Of a stretch of DNA of 64,000 nt, positions 52,328 to 61,746 are shown piece after piece. Under the pieces are notes generated by a model. It ran no database searches and was not told the DNA's origin. It saw only the letters and a program-made list of their open reading frames with translations. Made by a program: the position numbers and the translations under genes. This DNA comes from Actinoplanes sp. NBC_00393 (GTDB lineage Bacteria > Actinomycetota > Actinomycetes > Mycobacteriales > Micromonosporaceae), in assembly GCF_036053395.1 (NCBI RefSeq), contig NZ_CP107942.1, forward strand, positions 2,818,501-2,882,500, given 5' to 3'. Each line of letters opens with the position of its first letter. Positions within the stretch are counted from its first letter, which is position 1.

Positions 52328-53191
52328 ATGACGAGCACGTCGCGGCCGCTCGACCGGGCTGACCGGTCGGGGGTGCTGCACCCGGACAACCTGCGTCGCT
52401 ACGCCGCGACGATCCACGACGCGCACGCGAGCGTCGCCGCGGTCGTCGATCACTTCTGGACGGTGGCGTGGCACCTGCCCGACGGCGAGCGCATCCAGCA
52501 GCACGTCGTCACCGACCCGGCGGTGACGCTCACCGTCGAGGCCGGCAACGTGCCCGCCGAACTCGTCGTCACCGGTGTGCACCGGCGCACCTGGGTCCGC
52601 GAGATCGCCGGCTGGGGCAGCGCCTTCGCGATCCGGCTGCGGCCGGCCGGGCTTGCCGTCGTCAGCGACCTGACCCCGGACGCGATCGCCGACCGGACCC
52701 TCGCGGTCGTCCCCGCGCTGGACGCCCGGCTGCACACGCTGATGCGCGCGGTCGCCGACGAGCCGGACGTCGCGTCCCGCATCGCCCGGGCGACGGCGCT
52801 AATCCGTACCCTCGTTGCCGAACGACCCCTGACCGCCCGGCAGCGGCTGGCGAACGACGCCGTGGCCGCGCTGATGCGCGGCGAACCGCTGCCGCCGGAG
52901 CCCTCCGCGCGCAGCGTGCAGCGTGCCCTGCGCGAGACGATCGGCCAGGGCCCGGCCTGGGTCCGGCGATGGGTGCGCCTGCAGGAGGTGGTCCGCCAGT
53001 TCGCCGTCGACGGCGAGGCCGGCGCGGCCGGCATCGCGGCCCGGCTGGGCTACGTCGACCAGTCGCACCTGGTCAACGACTTCCGCGCCGCGGTCGGCAT
53101 GACACCGGGGGAGTATCTGAGATCACTAGCGGTTTCGTCTTCACCGGCGGGGTCGCCGGCCGATGGAAGGAGCTCCACGACCCCCGCCTGA
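52328..53191 (+). CDS. AraC family regulator with DUF6597-like N-terminal domain
   Basis: 287 residues from the ATG at 52328. The N-terminal half (VVDHFWTVAWHLPDGERIQQHVVTDPAVTLTVE, in parts) is a DUF6597-like cupin sensor. The C-terminal AraC helix-turn-helix pair reads AAGIAARLGYVDQSHLVNDFRAAVGMTPGEYLR. Lies 16 bp upstream of the aldehyde dehydrogenase on the same strand and probably controls it. Confidence 0.88.
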   Translation: MTSTSRPLDRADRSGVLHPDNLRRYAATIHDAHASVAAVVDHFWTVAWHLPDGERIQQHVVTDPAVTLTVEAGNVPAELVVTGVHRRTWVREIAGWGSAFAIRLRPAGLAVVSDLTPDAIADRTLAVVPALDARLHTLMRAVADEPDVASRIARATALIRTLVAERPLTARQRLANDAVAALMRGEPLPPEPSARSVQRALRETIGQGPAWVRRWVRLQEVVRQFAVDGEAGAAGIAARLGYVDQSHLVNDFRAAVGMTPGEYLRSLAVSSSPAGSPADGRSSTTPA

Positions 53192-53207
53192 ACCGAGGAC
53201 CGCACGC

Positions 53208-54686
53208 ATGACCGCACCGCAGGACAAGCTGCTCGACCCGGCCGCCTTCACCGGACGGATCCACCTCGACGGACAGTGGGTCGAGGGAGCGGGCGGGACG
53301 CTCGACTCGATCGAGCCGGCGACCGGCGAAGTCCTTGCGACCGTCGGGTTGGCCGGGCCGGCCGACGTGACGCGGGCCGCGGAGAGCGCCGAGCGTGCGC
53401 AGCAGGAGTGGGCGGCCCTGCCGCACCCGCAGCGCGCCGCGGTCCTGCGCCGGGCCGGGCAGCTGTGGGAACAGCACGCCGAGGAGGTGATCGGCTGGAA
53501 CGTACGCGAGGTCGGCTCGATCCCGCCGTTCGCCGGGTTCGCCGTACACGTCACCGCCGAGGAGTGCTTCGAGGCGGCCGCGCTGCCGTCCCACCCGCTC
53601 GGGCAGGTGCTGGCGAGCGCCGAGCCACGGCTGTCGTACGCGCAACGCGTACCGGTGGGGGTCGTCGGGGTGATCTCGCCCTTCAACGTGCCGCTGATCC
53701 TGGGGATCCGCGCGGTCGCGCCGGCGCTCGCGCTGGGCAACGCGGTTCTTCTCAAACCCGATCCGCGTACGGTCGTCACCGGCGGCATCACGATGGTCCG
53801 GATCTTCGAGGAGGCCGGCCTGCCGGCGGGCCTACTGCAGCTGCTGCCCGGCGGCGCGGACATCGGCACCGCGATGGTCGAGGACCCGCGGGTACGCGTC
53901 ATCGCGTTCACCGGCTCCACCCGGGCCGGCCGCTCGGTCGGCGAGTCGGCCGGCCGCCACCTCAAGCGCGCCCACCTGGAGCTGGGCGGCAACTCGGCGT
54001 TCATCGTCCGCCCCGACGCCGACGTCGAGCCGGCGGTGAACCTCGCGACCTGGGGCAACTACCTGAACCAGGGCCAGATCTGCATGTCGATCGGCCGGCA
54101 CATCGTGCACGAGTCGCTGTTCGACGAGTACGTCACCAAGCTCGCCGCCAAAGCCGAGTCGATGGTCGTCGGCAACCCGGCGACCGGCCAGGTGCACCTG
54201 GGCCCGGTCATCGACGCCACCCAGCGCGACCGCATCCACGCGTGGGTGCAGGAGGCGGTCGAGCAGGGCGCCGGGCTGGCAGCCGGAGGCACGTACGAGG
54301 ACCTGTTCTACCGCCCGACCGTGCTCGCCAACCCGGACCGGGACGCCACGATCTTCCGCGAGGAGGTCTTCGGCCCGGTCGTGTCGGTCATCCCGTACGC
54401 CACCGACTCCGAAGCGGCGTCGCTGGCCGCCGACACGCCGTACGGCTTGTCGCTCGGCATCGTCACCGCGGACGCCCTCGCCGGCCTCGAGCTGGCCCAG
54501 CGCATCCCGACCGGCATCGTCCACATCAACGACCAGACAGTCAACGACGAGGCCACCGCCCCGTTCGGCGGCGTCCGCACCTCCGGCACCGGCTCCCGCC
54601 ACGGCGGCGCCGAGGCAAGCATCGAGGCCTTCACCGAGACCCGCTGGATCACGCTTCGCCGCGAGCCGCCGCAGTACCCCCTCTGA
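53208..54686 (+). CDS. Aldehyde dehydrogenase (benzaldehyde/vanillin-type)
   Basis: 492 residues. Catalytic Cys in NQGQICMSIGR, general-base Glu in HLELGGNSA, cofactor-binding FTGSTRAGRSVGE and the PFNVPLI nucleotide-entry loop are intact. The RxPTG...HINDQTVNDE tail resembles aromatic aldehyde dehydrogenases. Oxidises aldehydes to acids with NAD(P)+ in the cytosol. Controlled most likely by the AraC protein encoded immediately upstream. Confidence 0.92.
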   Translation: MTAPQDKLLDPAAFTGRIHLDGQWVEGAGGTLDSIEPATGEVLATVGLAGPADVTRAAESAERAQQEWAALPHPQRAAVLRRAGQLWEQHAEEVIGWNVREVGSIPPFAGFAVHVTAEECFEAAALPSHPLGQVLASAEPRLSYAQRVPVGVVGVISPFNVPLILGIRAVAPALALGNAVLLKPDPRTVVTGGITMVRIFEEAGLPAGLLQLLPGGADIGTAMVEDPRVRVIAFTGSTRAGRSVGESAGRHLKRAHLELGGNSAFIVRPDADVEPAVNLATWGNYLNQGQICMSIGRHIVHESLFDEYVTKLAAKAESMVVGNPATGQVHLGPVIDATQRDRIHAWVQEAVEQGAGLAAGGTYEDLFYRPTVLANPDRDATIFREEVFGPVVSVIPYATDSEAASLAADTPYGLSLGIVTADALAGLELAQRIPTGIVHINDQTVNDEATAPFGGVRTSGTGSRHGGAEASIEAFTETRWITLRREPPQYPL

Positions 54687-54809
54687 TCGCGGCCGGCCTT
54701 CGGGTCACGGCCCCGAGCTGATCGCTGCCGCGGAAGAGACCTTATCCGCCTGCCGCGTCGAGGACCTTCGCCCCTGGGCGTACGGGCCTGCGGCGACAAG
54801 CCTGGAAGC

Positions 54810-55553
54810 ATGAGCGCAACGGTCCGGGCCTCGGTGCATTCCTGGGATGTCGTCACTGCCGCCGACGGCCCCGGCACCCGGTTCGTCACCTTCCTCGCCG
54901 GCTGCCCGCTGCGCTGCCTGTACTGCCACAACCCGGACACCTGGGCGGGCCGCACCGGCCGCCACATGACCGTCGACGAGCTGATCGCCAAGATGCTCAC
55001 CTTCCAGGCGTTCATCCGGGCGGCCGGCGGCGGGGTGACGGTGTCCGGCGGCGAGCCGCTGCTGCAGAGCCACTTCGTCGAGGCGTACCTGCACCGCTGC
55101 AAGCAGGAGGGCATGCACACCGCCCTGGACACCTCGGGTTTGCTCGGCGCCCGCGCCACCGGCCCGCTGCTCGACGACACCGACCTGGTGCTGCTCGACG
55201 TGAAGAGCTCCGACCCGGAGACGTACCGCAAGGTCACCGGTGTCGCGCTGGACCCGACGATCGCGTTCGGCGACCGGCTGGCCGCCCGCGGCACGCGGAT
55301 GCGGATCCGGTTCGTGCTGGTCCCCGGCCTCACCGACGACCCGGGCAACATCGCCGGCGTCGCCGACCTCGCGGTCCGCTGGAGCGACGTCGTCGAGCAG
55401 GTCGACATCCTCCGCTACCACCGGCTCGGTGTCGGCAAGTACCGCGAACTCGGCCTGCGCTACCTCCTGCCGGACGCCGCCCCGCCGACGGGGGAGCAGC
55501 TGGCCGCGGCGGCTCGGCACTTCACTGACCGGGGGTTGCGGGTGACGACGTGA
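54810..55553 (+). CDS. pflA: Pyruvate formate-lyase activating enzyme (radical SAM)
   Basis: 247 residues. Radical-SAM cluster motif Cys32-x3-Cys36-x2-Cys39 (CPLRCLYC), then SAM-binding GGEPLLQ and the PflA-type region VDILRYHRLGVGKYRELG. Activates pyruvate formate-lyase by making a glycyl radical, an oxygen-sensitive fermentative reaction. No pflB or other glycyl-radical enzyme lies in the window. Overlaps the convergent MFS gene by 32 bp. Confidence 0.9.
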   Translation: MSATVRASVHSWDVVTAADGPGTRFVTFLAGCPLRCLYCHNPDTWAGRTGRHMTVDELIAKMLTFQAFIRAAGGGVTVSGGEPLLQSHFVEAYLHRCKQEGMHTALDTSGLLGARATGPLLDDTDLVLLDVKSSDPETYRKVTGVALDPTIAFGDRLAARGTRMRIRFVLVPGLTDDPGNIAGVADLAVRWSDVVEQVDILRYHRLGVGKYRELGLRYLLPDAAPPTGEQLAAAARHFTDRGLRVTT

Positions 55554-56979
55554 GCGCTTTGGCGCCGCGGCGGGCGGCCCACACCACGAGCGCCGCGCAG
55601 ACCGCGGTGAGGACCAGCGTCGCGGTGGTGACAGCGTTCTCGAAGTCGTGGGCCACGCCGCCGCCGATGTCGGTGAGCGATCCGGCGACCGCGGCCGCCA
55701 CGACGGTGCCGGTGACCGCCATGCCGACGCTGCCGGCGACCTCCTGGCTGGTGTCGCTGAGCGCCGCGCCGGTGGAGGTCTGGTCCTCCGGCAGCCCGCG
55801 CATCACGGTCACCCCGGCGATCGTCGAGACGACCCGCATGCCGGCGGCGGTCAGCGCCAGCGCGACGGCGATCCACACGTAGTCGTAGCGGCCGAGCAGG
55901 GCGTAGACCAGCAGCCCGGCAACCACGGCGGCAGCACCGATCGCCCCGGCACGCTGGGTGCCCAGCTTCTCGGCGAACTTCTCGACGAACGGCCCGACCG
56001 CGATCAGGACGACGACCTGCGGCAGGTTGCCGAGCGCGGCCTGCGCCGGCGACCAGCCCCAGACCAACTGCAGCTGCAGCGAGACGCTGTAGGCGAGCGC
56101 GGCCATGCCGAGGCCGAGGGCGGCCTCGTAGGCCAGGCTCGCCGAGACGGCCGGGCGCCGGATCAGGGCGAAATCGAAGATCGGGTGAGCGGTACGCCGC
56201 TCGCGCACGACGAATGCGACAGCCCCCGCGACCGCGCCCAGCCCGGCCAGCCACGGCGTCGCGTGGCCCCAGCCGTCCTCGACGGCCAGCGTGGCGGTCC
56301 ACAGGGTGAGGATCAGCGTGGCCGTGCCGAGCAGCGCGCCGGGCAGGTCGAGCGGGGTGCGGTTGCGCTTGGCCAGGTCGTCGGCCGGGATGCCGCGGCT
56401 GATGCAGAACAGCGCGAGCACGGCGATCGGCACGTTCATCACCAGCAGGGTCTGCCAGGGCAGCACCTGGATCACCAGGCCGCCGACGGTCGGTCCGACG
56501 GCCATGCCGACCAGGCCGACCGTGGCGATCAGCGAGGTGGCCCGCATCAGCAGGTTCTCCTGGTCGAAGAGCCGGAAGCACAGGGCCATGGTGCCGGGCG
56601 CGGTCATCGCGGCGGTGACGCCGATCGCGGCGCGGACGGCGATGAGCTCGCCGGGTGTGCGGACGACCAGCACGGCGAGGCTGGCCAGGGCGAACAGGCT
56701 CAGCCCGAGCAGCATCACCCGGCGCGTCCCGTACCGGTCGGCGATCGCGCCGAAGGCGATCATCAGGCCGCCGAACAGCAGCGAGTAGCCGGAGCTGATC
56801 CATTGCAGGTCGGAAGCGGTGGCGTGCAGCTCACGGGCGATGGTCGGCAGCGCGACGTTGAGCACGGAGTTGTCGAGCATCTCCACGAGGAAGACGACCG
56901 ACAGGCCGAGAATGGCGGGCCACACGGCCCGCAGTGAGGTGGCGGACGCTTTCGGCGCGTCCAGGACTGCTGTGGTCAT
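55522..56979 (-). CDS. MFS transporter, DHA2 family (14 TMS drug exporter)
   Basis: 485 residues from the ATG at 56977-56979 with GGGGAG upstream. Fourteen transmembrane helices, with motif A (GAIADRYGTRRVMLLG) and helix-1 DNSVLNVALP typical of EmrB/QacA-type proton-coupled exporters. Divergent from tetR with two identical-arm operators between them. Probably exports a toxic hydrophobic compound that also induces it. Confidence 0.92.
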   Translation of the reverse strand: MTTAVLDAPKASATSLRAVWPAILGLSVVFLVEMLDNSVLNVALPTIARELHATASDLQWISSGYSLLFGGLMIAFGAIADRYGTRRVMLLGLSLFALASLAVLVVRTPGELIAVRAAIGVTAAMTAPGTMALCFRLFDQENLLMRATSLIATVGLVGMAVGPTVGGLVIQVLPWQTLLVMNVPIAVLALFCISRGIPADDLAKRNRTPLDLPGALLGTATLILTLWTATLAVEDGWGHATPWLAGLGAVAGAVAFVVRERRTAHPIFDFALIRRPAVSASLAYEAALGLGMAALAYSVSLQLQLVWGWSPAQAALGNLPQVVVLIAVGPFVEKFAEKLGTQRAGAIGAAAVVAGLLVYALLGRYDYVWIAVALALTAAGMRVVSTIAGVTVMRGLPEDQTSTGAALSDTSQEVAGSVGMAVTGTVVAAAVAGSLTDIGGGVAHDFENAVTTATLVLTAVCAALVVWAARRGAKALTSSPATPGQ

Positions 56980-56997
56980 CAGTGATCTCCCCGTTTC

Positions 56998-57038
56998 TGG
57001 AACGTCGTTCCAGTGATTGAGTTTGGAACGCCGTTCCA
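56998..57038. promoter_or_regulatory. Tandem TetR operators (TGGAACG-N-CGTTCCA)
   Basis: TGGAACGTCGTTCCA (56998-57012) and TGGAACGCCGTTCCA (57024-57038), both perfect palindromes, centres 26 bp apart, filling the space between divergent MFS and tetR starts. Confidence 0.8.
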
Positions 57039-57057
57039 GGCATGTCAAGATGGGCGC

Positions 57058-57708
57058 ATGGCAGCCAGGACGGCTCTCTCCCGGGAGCGCATCGTCGAGG
57101 CCGCGATCGAGCTGCTGGACACCCGCGGCGAGAGCGGGCTCACCTTCCGGGCCCTGAGCGCGCAGCTCAAGACCGGCGCCGGCGCGATCTACTGGCACGT
57201 GGCGAACAAGGACGAGCTGCTGGCCGCGGCCACCGACGCCGTCCTCGCCGGCCTGCTCACCTCCGGTGCGGCCGGCGCGACACCGCAGGGGGAGATCCGG
57301 GCGGTCGCGCTCGGGCTGTTCGACGCGATCGACACTCACCCCTGGATCGGTACGCAGCTGTCGCGCCTCGCCTCACAGTCGGCGACCCTGCAGATCTTCG
57401 AGCGCCTCGGGCGGCAGGTGCAGGCGCTCGGCGTACCCGATGGCGCCCAGTTCAACGCCGCGTCCGCGCTGCTGAACTACATCCTCGGCGTCGCCGGCCA
57501 GAACGCCGCCAACGCGCGCTCGCAGGAGCCGGGCACCAGCCGCTCCGACGTGCTCGGCGCCGAGTCGGCCACGTGGGCCGACCTGGACCCCGCCGACTTC
57601 CCGTTCCTGCACCACGTCGCCGGCCAGCTGCGCGAGCACGACGACCGCGAGCAGTTCCTGGCCGGCGTCGACCTGATCCTCGCCGGCATCACAGTGGCCC
57701 GGCGGTGA
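57058..57708 (+). CDS. TetR family transcriptional regulator
   Basis: 216 residues from the ATG at 57058. TetR helix-turn-helix (LTFRALSAQLKTGAGAIYWHVANKDELLAA, in parts) followed by a TetR_C (tetracycline-repressor-like) domain. Adjacent to two TGGAACG palindromes and divergent from a drug exporter, so it is the probable repressor of both. Confidence 0.93.
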   Translation: MAARTALSRERIVEAAIELLDTRGESGLTFRALSAQLKTGAGAIYWHVANKDELLAAATDAVLAGLLTSGAAGATPQGEIRAVALGLFDAIDTHPWIGTQLSRLASQSATLQIFERLGRQVQALGVPDGAQFNAASALLNYILGVAGQNAANARSQEPGTSRSDVLGAESATWADLDPADFPFLHHVAGQLREHDDREQFLAGVDLILAGITVARR

Positions 57709-57721
57709 CACACTCGCAGGC

Positions 57722-58054
57722 ATGGCGTACGACGAAGAGCTTGCCAAACGGATCCGGGAGCTGCTCGGCGACCGCGACGACCTGACCGAGGTCCGCATGT
57801 TCGGCGGCCTGGCCTGGCTGATCAACGGCAACATGGCCGTGGTGGCCCGCGGCAAGGGCGGCCTGATGGTGCGGGTGGATCCCGCCGACCACGACGATCT
57901 GCTCGCCGAGGACGGCACCGAAACGATGATCATGCGCGGCCGGCCGATGCGGGGCTGGCTGACCGTCGAGGCGCAGGCCTGCGCCACTCCCGAGCAGCTC
58001 GCGCCGTGGGTCCGGCGCGGGTTGGCGTACGCCCTCGCCCTGCCCCCGAAGTAG
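57722..58054 (+). CDS. TfoX N-terminal domain protein
   Basis: 110 residues. VRMFGGLAWLINGNMAVVARGKGGLMVRVDP is the TfoX_N core, followed by the ADHDDLL and RGWLTVEA region. In Gram-negatives TfoX/Sxy controls competence, but stand-alone TfoX_N proteins in actinobacteria have no known role. Starts 14 bp after the tetR stop and may share its transcript. Confidence 0.85.
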   Translation: MAYDEELAKRIRELLGDRDDLTEVRMFGGLAWLINGNMAVVARGKGGLMVRVDPADHDDLLAEDGTETMIMRGRPMRGWLTVEAQACATPEQLAPWVRRGLAYALALPPK

Positions 58055-58130
58055 ATCTTTCTGGGCGGGCCGGGCATGGTGTACGTCCATAACGGGCAGG
58101 TTCGAACAGGACCGCAGAGAGGAGAGCGCC

Positions 58131-58814
58131 ATGTCTGCCGCGCTTCGTGCAACGGTGACCGCCGGGCTGCTCGGCGCCTCGCTGGCCGCGTGCACCCCTG
58201 CCACCGAGACCGCACCGGCGACCGCCTCGTCCGCCGGCCCACCGGCGAGCGCCGGCCCCGAGCCGGCCACCACCGGCATTCCGGGCAGCGCCCTGCTGCA
58301 GGCCGCCGACGTCAACGACGCCGAGCCCGAGGCGCTCGAGCAGGGCGACCTCGCGGTGTACCGGCCGCTGCGGCCGTGCGGCACCGAGCCGTACCCGAGT
58401 GACAAGACCCGCACCGACGCGGTGGCCGTGCGCTACGTCGTCGATCCCACCGCCGCCGGAACCGCCCCGGTCGTCGTCGTGCACTTCATCGGACGGCACA
58501 CTCCGGGCGGCGCGGCCGAACAGTTCGATCACATCGGCGCCGCCCTCAAGCGCTGCCCCGGCGGCCTCGGCGAGGGTGAACGTCAGTGGACCGTCCTGGA
58601 GTCCAGCGACGACCGGATGCTGGTCCGCATCGACGAGATGATCACCTACGGTGGCGAGAAGCCGGCCAAGGTCAGCTACTACGCCGGCCTGGCCCGCGTC
58701 GGCGACGCCGTCGTCACGGTCACCGACCTGGGCTGGGAGGACATCGGCGGCTCCGAGAAGGTGGCACGCGACCTGCTCGGCAAGGCGGTGCAGCGGGCGG
58801 GCACGATCTCCTGA
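58131..58814 (+). CDS. Predicted lipoprotein, unknown function
   Basis: 227 residues. Lipobox LAAC at about 18-21 after a hydrophobic signal, Ala/Pro/Thr linker to residue 50, then a globular domain of about 170 residues with a cysteine pair (RPCGTEP, KRCPGG). Resembles the sensor-domain-type lipoproteins of actinomycetes but I cannot name a family. Preceded by AGGAGAG at the right distance. Confidence 0.7.
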   Translation: MSAALRATVTAGLLGASLAACTPATETAPATASSAGPPASAGPEPATTGIPGSALLQAADVNDAEPEALEQGDLAVYRPLRPCGTEPYPSDKTRTDAVAVRYVVDPTAAGTAPVVVVHFIGRHTPGGAAEQFDHIGAALKRCPGGLGEGERQWTVLESSDDRMLVRIDEMITYGGEKPAKVSYYAGLARVGDAVVTVTDLGWEDIGGSEKVARDLLGKAVQRAGTIS

Positions 58815-58874
58815 TTGCCGCGATTCCGACAACAGGCCGCCCGGGTGATCGGCGGGTGACTACCATCACCATGC

Positions 58875-61628
58875 ATGTCGATCCGTCGTTTCGTGGCCGT
58901 CGCCCTGTCCGCGATCCTCGCGGGAGCCTTCACCGTCCAGCCCGCTGAGGCCGCCGGCAGCACCCTGCCGGCCCGGCACTCGCTGCGCGCCCCGGTCACC
59001 GATGAGAACTTCTACTTCGTCATGGCCGACCGCTTCGAGAACGGCGACACCGCCAACGACACCGGCGGTCTGCCGGCCGACCCGCTGGTCTCCGGCTTCG
59101 ACCCGACCCGCAAGGGCTTCTACAACGGCGGCGACCTGAAAGGGCTGCTCAACCGCATCGACTACATCCAGGGGCTCGGCACCACGTCGATCTGGCTGAC
59201 GCCGAGCTTCAAGAACAAGCCGGTCCAGCCGGAGGACGGGCCGTCGGCCGGTTACCACGGCTACTGGATCACCGACTTCACCCGGATCGACCCGCACCTG
59301 GGCAGCAACGAGGAGCTGCGGGCCCTGGTCGACGCCGCCCACGCGCGCGGGATGAAGGTCTACTTCGACATCATCACGAACCACACCGCCGACGTGATCG
59401 GCTATCAGGAGGGCGCGCGGCAGCCTTACGTCAGCAAGGACACCGAGCCATACCGTACGGCCGCAGGCGTCCCGTTCGACGACCGCGACTACGCCGGCAC
59501 CGGCCGGTTCCCGGCGCTCGACCCGGCGGTCTCCTTCCCGTACACCCCGGTGCTCGACCCCGCCGAGCGGGACCTCAAGGTGCCGGCCTGGCTCAACGAC
59601 GTGACGCTGTACCACAACCGCGGCGACACCACCTTCGTCGGGGAGAACTCGTACTACGGCGACTTCTTCGGCCTCGACGACCTGTTCACCGAGCACCCCC
59701 GCGTGGTCCGCGGCATGATCGACATCTACAAGACGTGGATCGCGGACTTCGGCGTCGACGGCTTCCGGATCGACACCATGAAGCACGTCGACGACGCGTT
59801 CTGGCAGAAGTTCGGTCCCGAGGTCCTCGACTTCGCCCGGTCACAGGGCAAGCGCGAGTTCTTCATGTTCGGCGAGGTGTTCGACACCAGCCGCAGCTTC
59901 ACCTCGCAGTACACCACCCGCAACCGGATGCAGGCGGTCATCGACTTCCCGTTCCAGGACGCGGCCCGCAACTTCGCCTCCCGCAGCGCCCCCACCAGCC
60001 AACTCGGGCAGTTCTTCGCGGGCGACGACTGGTACACCGACGCCGACTCGAACGTCTACCAGCTGCCCACCTTCCTCGGGAACCACGACATGGGCCGGAT
60101 CGGCAACTTCGTGGTCACCGACAACCCGGGCGCCGGCGACGCCGAATGGCTCGCCCGTGACCGGCTCGCCCACGAACTCATGTACTTCTCCCGCGGCAAC
60201 CCGGTCGTCTACTACGGCGACGAGCAGGGCTTCACCGGGCCCGGCGGTGACCAGGACGCCCGGCAGACCATGTTCGCCAGCCGCGTCCCGGAGTACCTCG
60301 ACGACGACCTGCTCGGCACCGACGCCACCCACGCGCAGGCCAACTTCGTGCCCACCCACCCGCTCTACCGCAGCATCAGCGAACTCGCGGCGCTGACGAA
60401 GAAGCACCCCGCGCTGCGCGACGGGGCACACCAGCATCGGTACGCCTCCGACGCTTCCGGCGTCTACGCCTTCTCCCGCATCGACCGCGACCGGCAGCGT
60501 GAGTACGTGGTCGCTCTGAACAACAGCGAGCAGCCCGCAACGGCAGACATTCCGACGTACGCGAGCAGGCAGCAATTCTCCCGGGTGTACGGCTCCGGTC
60601 CCGCCCGTTCGAAGAGCGGCGCCGACCGTACGCTCACTCTCACCGTGCCCCCGCTGTCCGCTGTGGTGTACGCCTCCGACAACCGGATCCCGGCCTCCCA
60701 TGCGGCCCCGCGCATCTCGCTCGGCACACCGGCTCCGGCCGCCGAGTCCCGTTCCCGAATGCAGGTCTCGGCAGATGTCACCGGATCGTCGTTCTACGAG
60801 GTCACCTTCTACGCCCGCGCCGGCAAGGGCGGCTGGACCCCGATCGGCACCGACGACACCGCCCCGTACCGGGTCTTCCACGACGTCAGCGGGTTGCGCG
60901 CCGGCAGCCCCGTCGAGTACCGCGCGGTCGTCCTCGACAACGCCCGGCACACCGCCACCAGCCAGGCCCGCAGCACCCGCGTCCCGGCGCCGGCCCTGAC
61001 CATCGAAGCCCCGGCCGAAGGCAGCAACGTCCGCGGCCGCGTCGAGGTCCGTGCCGTCGCCGACCCGGAACGCGCCACCCACGTGGTCCGCTTCGAGCGC
61101 AGCATCGCCGGTGGCGCCTGGACTGCTCTGGGCACGGACAGCTCGTCGCCCGCGTACACCGCCTTCGACGACCTCTCCACCCTCAACCTGGCCGCCGGCA
61201 CCCAGATCCGCTACCGCGCCGTGCTCACCGAGCCCGGCGGCACCCGGGTGACCAGCGCGATCCGCACCGTCCGGTACGCCGGCCCGCCGCTGCAGACCGC
61301 CACCCTGCACTACCTGCGCCCGGCCGGCGACTACGAGGGTTGGGGCCTGCACCTGTGGGGCGACGCGGTGGACCCGGACCTGCTCGCCACGATCGCCTGG
61401 GACCGCCCGATGCCACCCACCCGCATCGAGAACGGCTGGGCCTCGTACGACATCGCCCTCGCCGACGACACCAAGCCCGTCAACTTCATCATGCACCTGC
61501 CGAACGGCGACACCGTCCCCACCACCCGCGAGCCCGGCGGCGACCGCTCCTTCCTCCCGATCAACAGCCCCGACGTCTGGATAGTCCAGGGCGACCCCAC
61601 CGTCCACACCACGCAGCCTCCCAGCTGA
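58875..61628 (+). CDS. Secreted GH13 alpha-amylase-like enzyme with Ig-like and pullulanase-associated domains
   Basis: 917 residues. Signal peptide 1-27 (AILAGAFTVQPAEAA). A GH13 barrel about 35-600 with catalytic Asp300 (GFRIDTMKHV), Glu334 (MFGEVFD) and Asp405 (GNHDMG). Two immunoglobulin-like modules follow (about 610-710 and 715-800), and a C-terminal PUD/CBM41-like domain about 815-905 (LHYLRPAGDYEGWGLHLWGD). Such enzymes cut alpha-glucans such as starch, pullulan or glycogen outside the cell. The stop codon lies in the first copy of the hairpin repeat array. Confidence 0.92.
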   Translation: MSIRRFVAVALSAILAGAFTVQPAEAAGSTLPARHSLRAPVTDENFYFVMADRFENGDTANDTGGLPADPLVSGFDPTRKGFYNGGDLKGLLNRIDYIQGLGTTSIWLTPSFKNKPVQPEDGPSAGYHGYWITDFTRIDPHLGSNEELRALVDAAHARGMKVYFDIITNHTADVIGYQEGARQPYVSKDTEPYRTAAGVPFDDRDYAGTGRFPALDPAVSFPYTPVLDPAERDLKVPAWLNDVTLYHNRGDTTFVGENSYYGDFFGLDDLFTEHPRVVRGMIDIYKTWIADFGVDGFRIDTMKHVDDAFWQKFGPEVLDFARSQGKREFFMFGEVFDTSRSFTSQYTTRNRMQAVIDFPFQDAARNFASRSAPTSQLGQFFAGDDWYTDADSNVYQLPTFLGNHDMGRIGNFVVTDNPGAGDAEWLARDRLAHELMYFSRGNPVVYYGDEQGFTGPGGDQDARQTMFASRVPEYLDDDLLGTDATHAQANFVPTHPLYRSISELAALTKKHPALRDGAHQHRYASDASGVYAFSRIDRDRQREYVVALNNSEQPATADIPTYASRQQFSRVYGSGPARSKSGADRTLTLTVPPLSAVVYASDNRIPASHAAPRISLGTPAPAAESRSRMQVSADVTGSSFYEVTFYARAGKGGWTPIGTDDTAPYRVFHDVSGLRAGSPVEYRAVVLDNARHTATSQARSTRVPAPALTIEAPAEGSNVRGRVEVRAVADPERATHVVRFERSIAGGAWTALGTDSSSPAYTAFDDLSTLNLAAGTQIRYRAVLTEPGGTRVTSAIRTVRYAGPPLQTATLHYLRPAGDYEGWGLHLWGDAVDPDLLATIAWDRPMPPTRIENGWASYDIALADDTKPVNFIMHLPNGDTVPTTREPGGDRSFLPINSPDVWIVQGDPTVHTTQPPS

Positions 61629-61746
61629 CCAGCACCGCTGCTTCCCGGCGCGGGACACGACGCTGGCCGTCAGCGGCCCGGCTCGGCTTGGCTGACCGCC
61701 AACGCTGCCTCCCCGCCCGGGATAGGACGCTGGCGGTCGGCCGGGT

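Noticed and set aside
45734..56979. Secondary-metabolite gene cluster
   Set aside because: No polyketide, nonribosomal peptide, terpene or RiPP core enzyme is present; the genes are of mixed function and strand.
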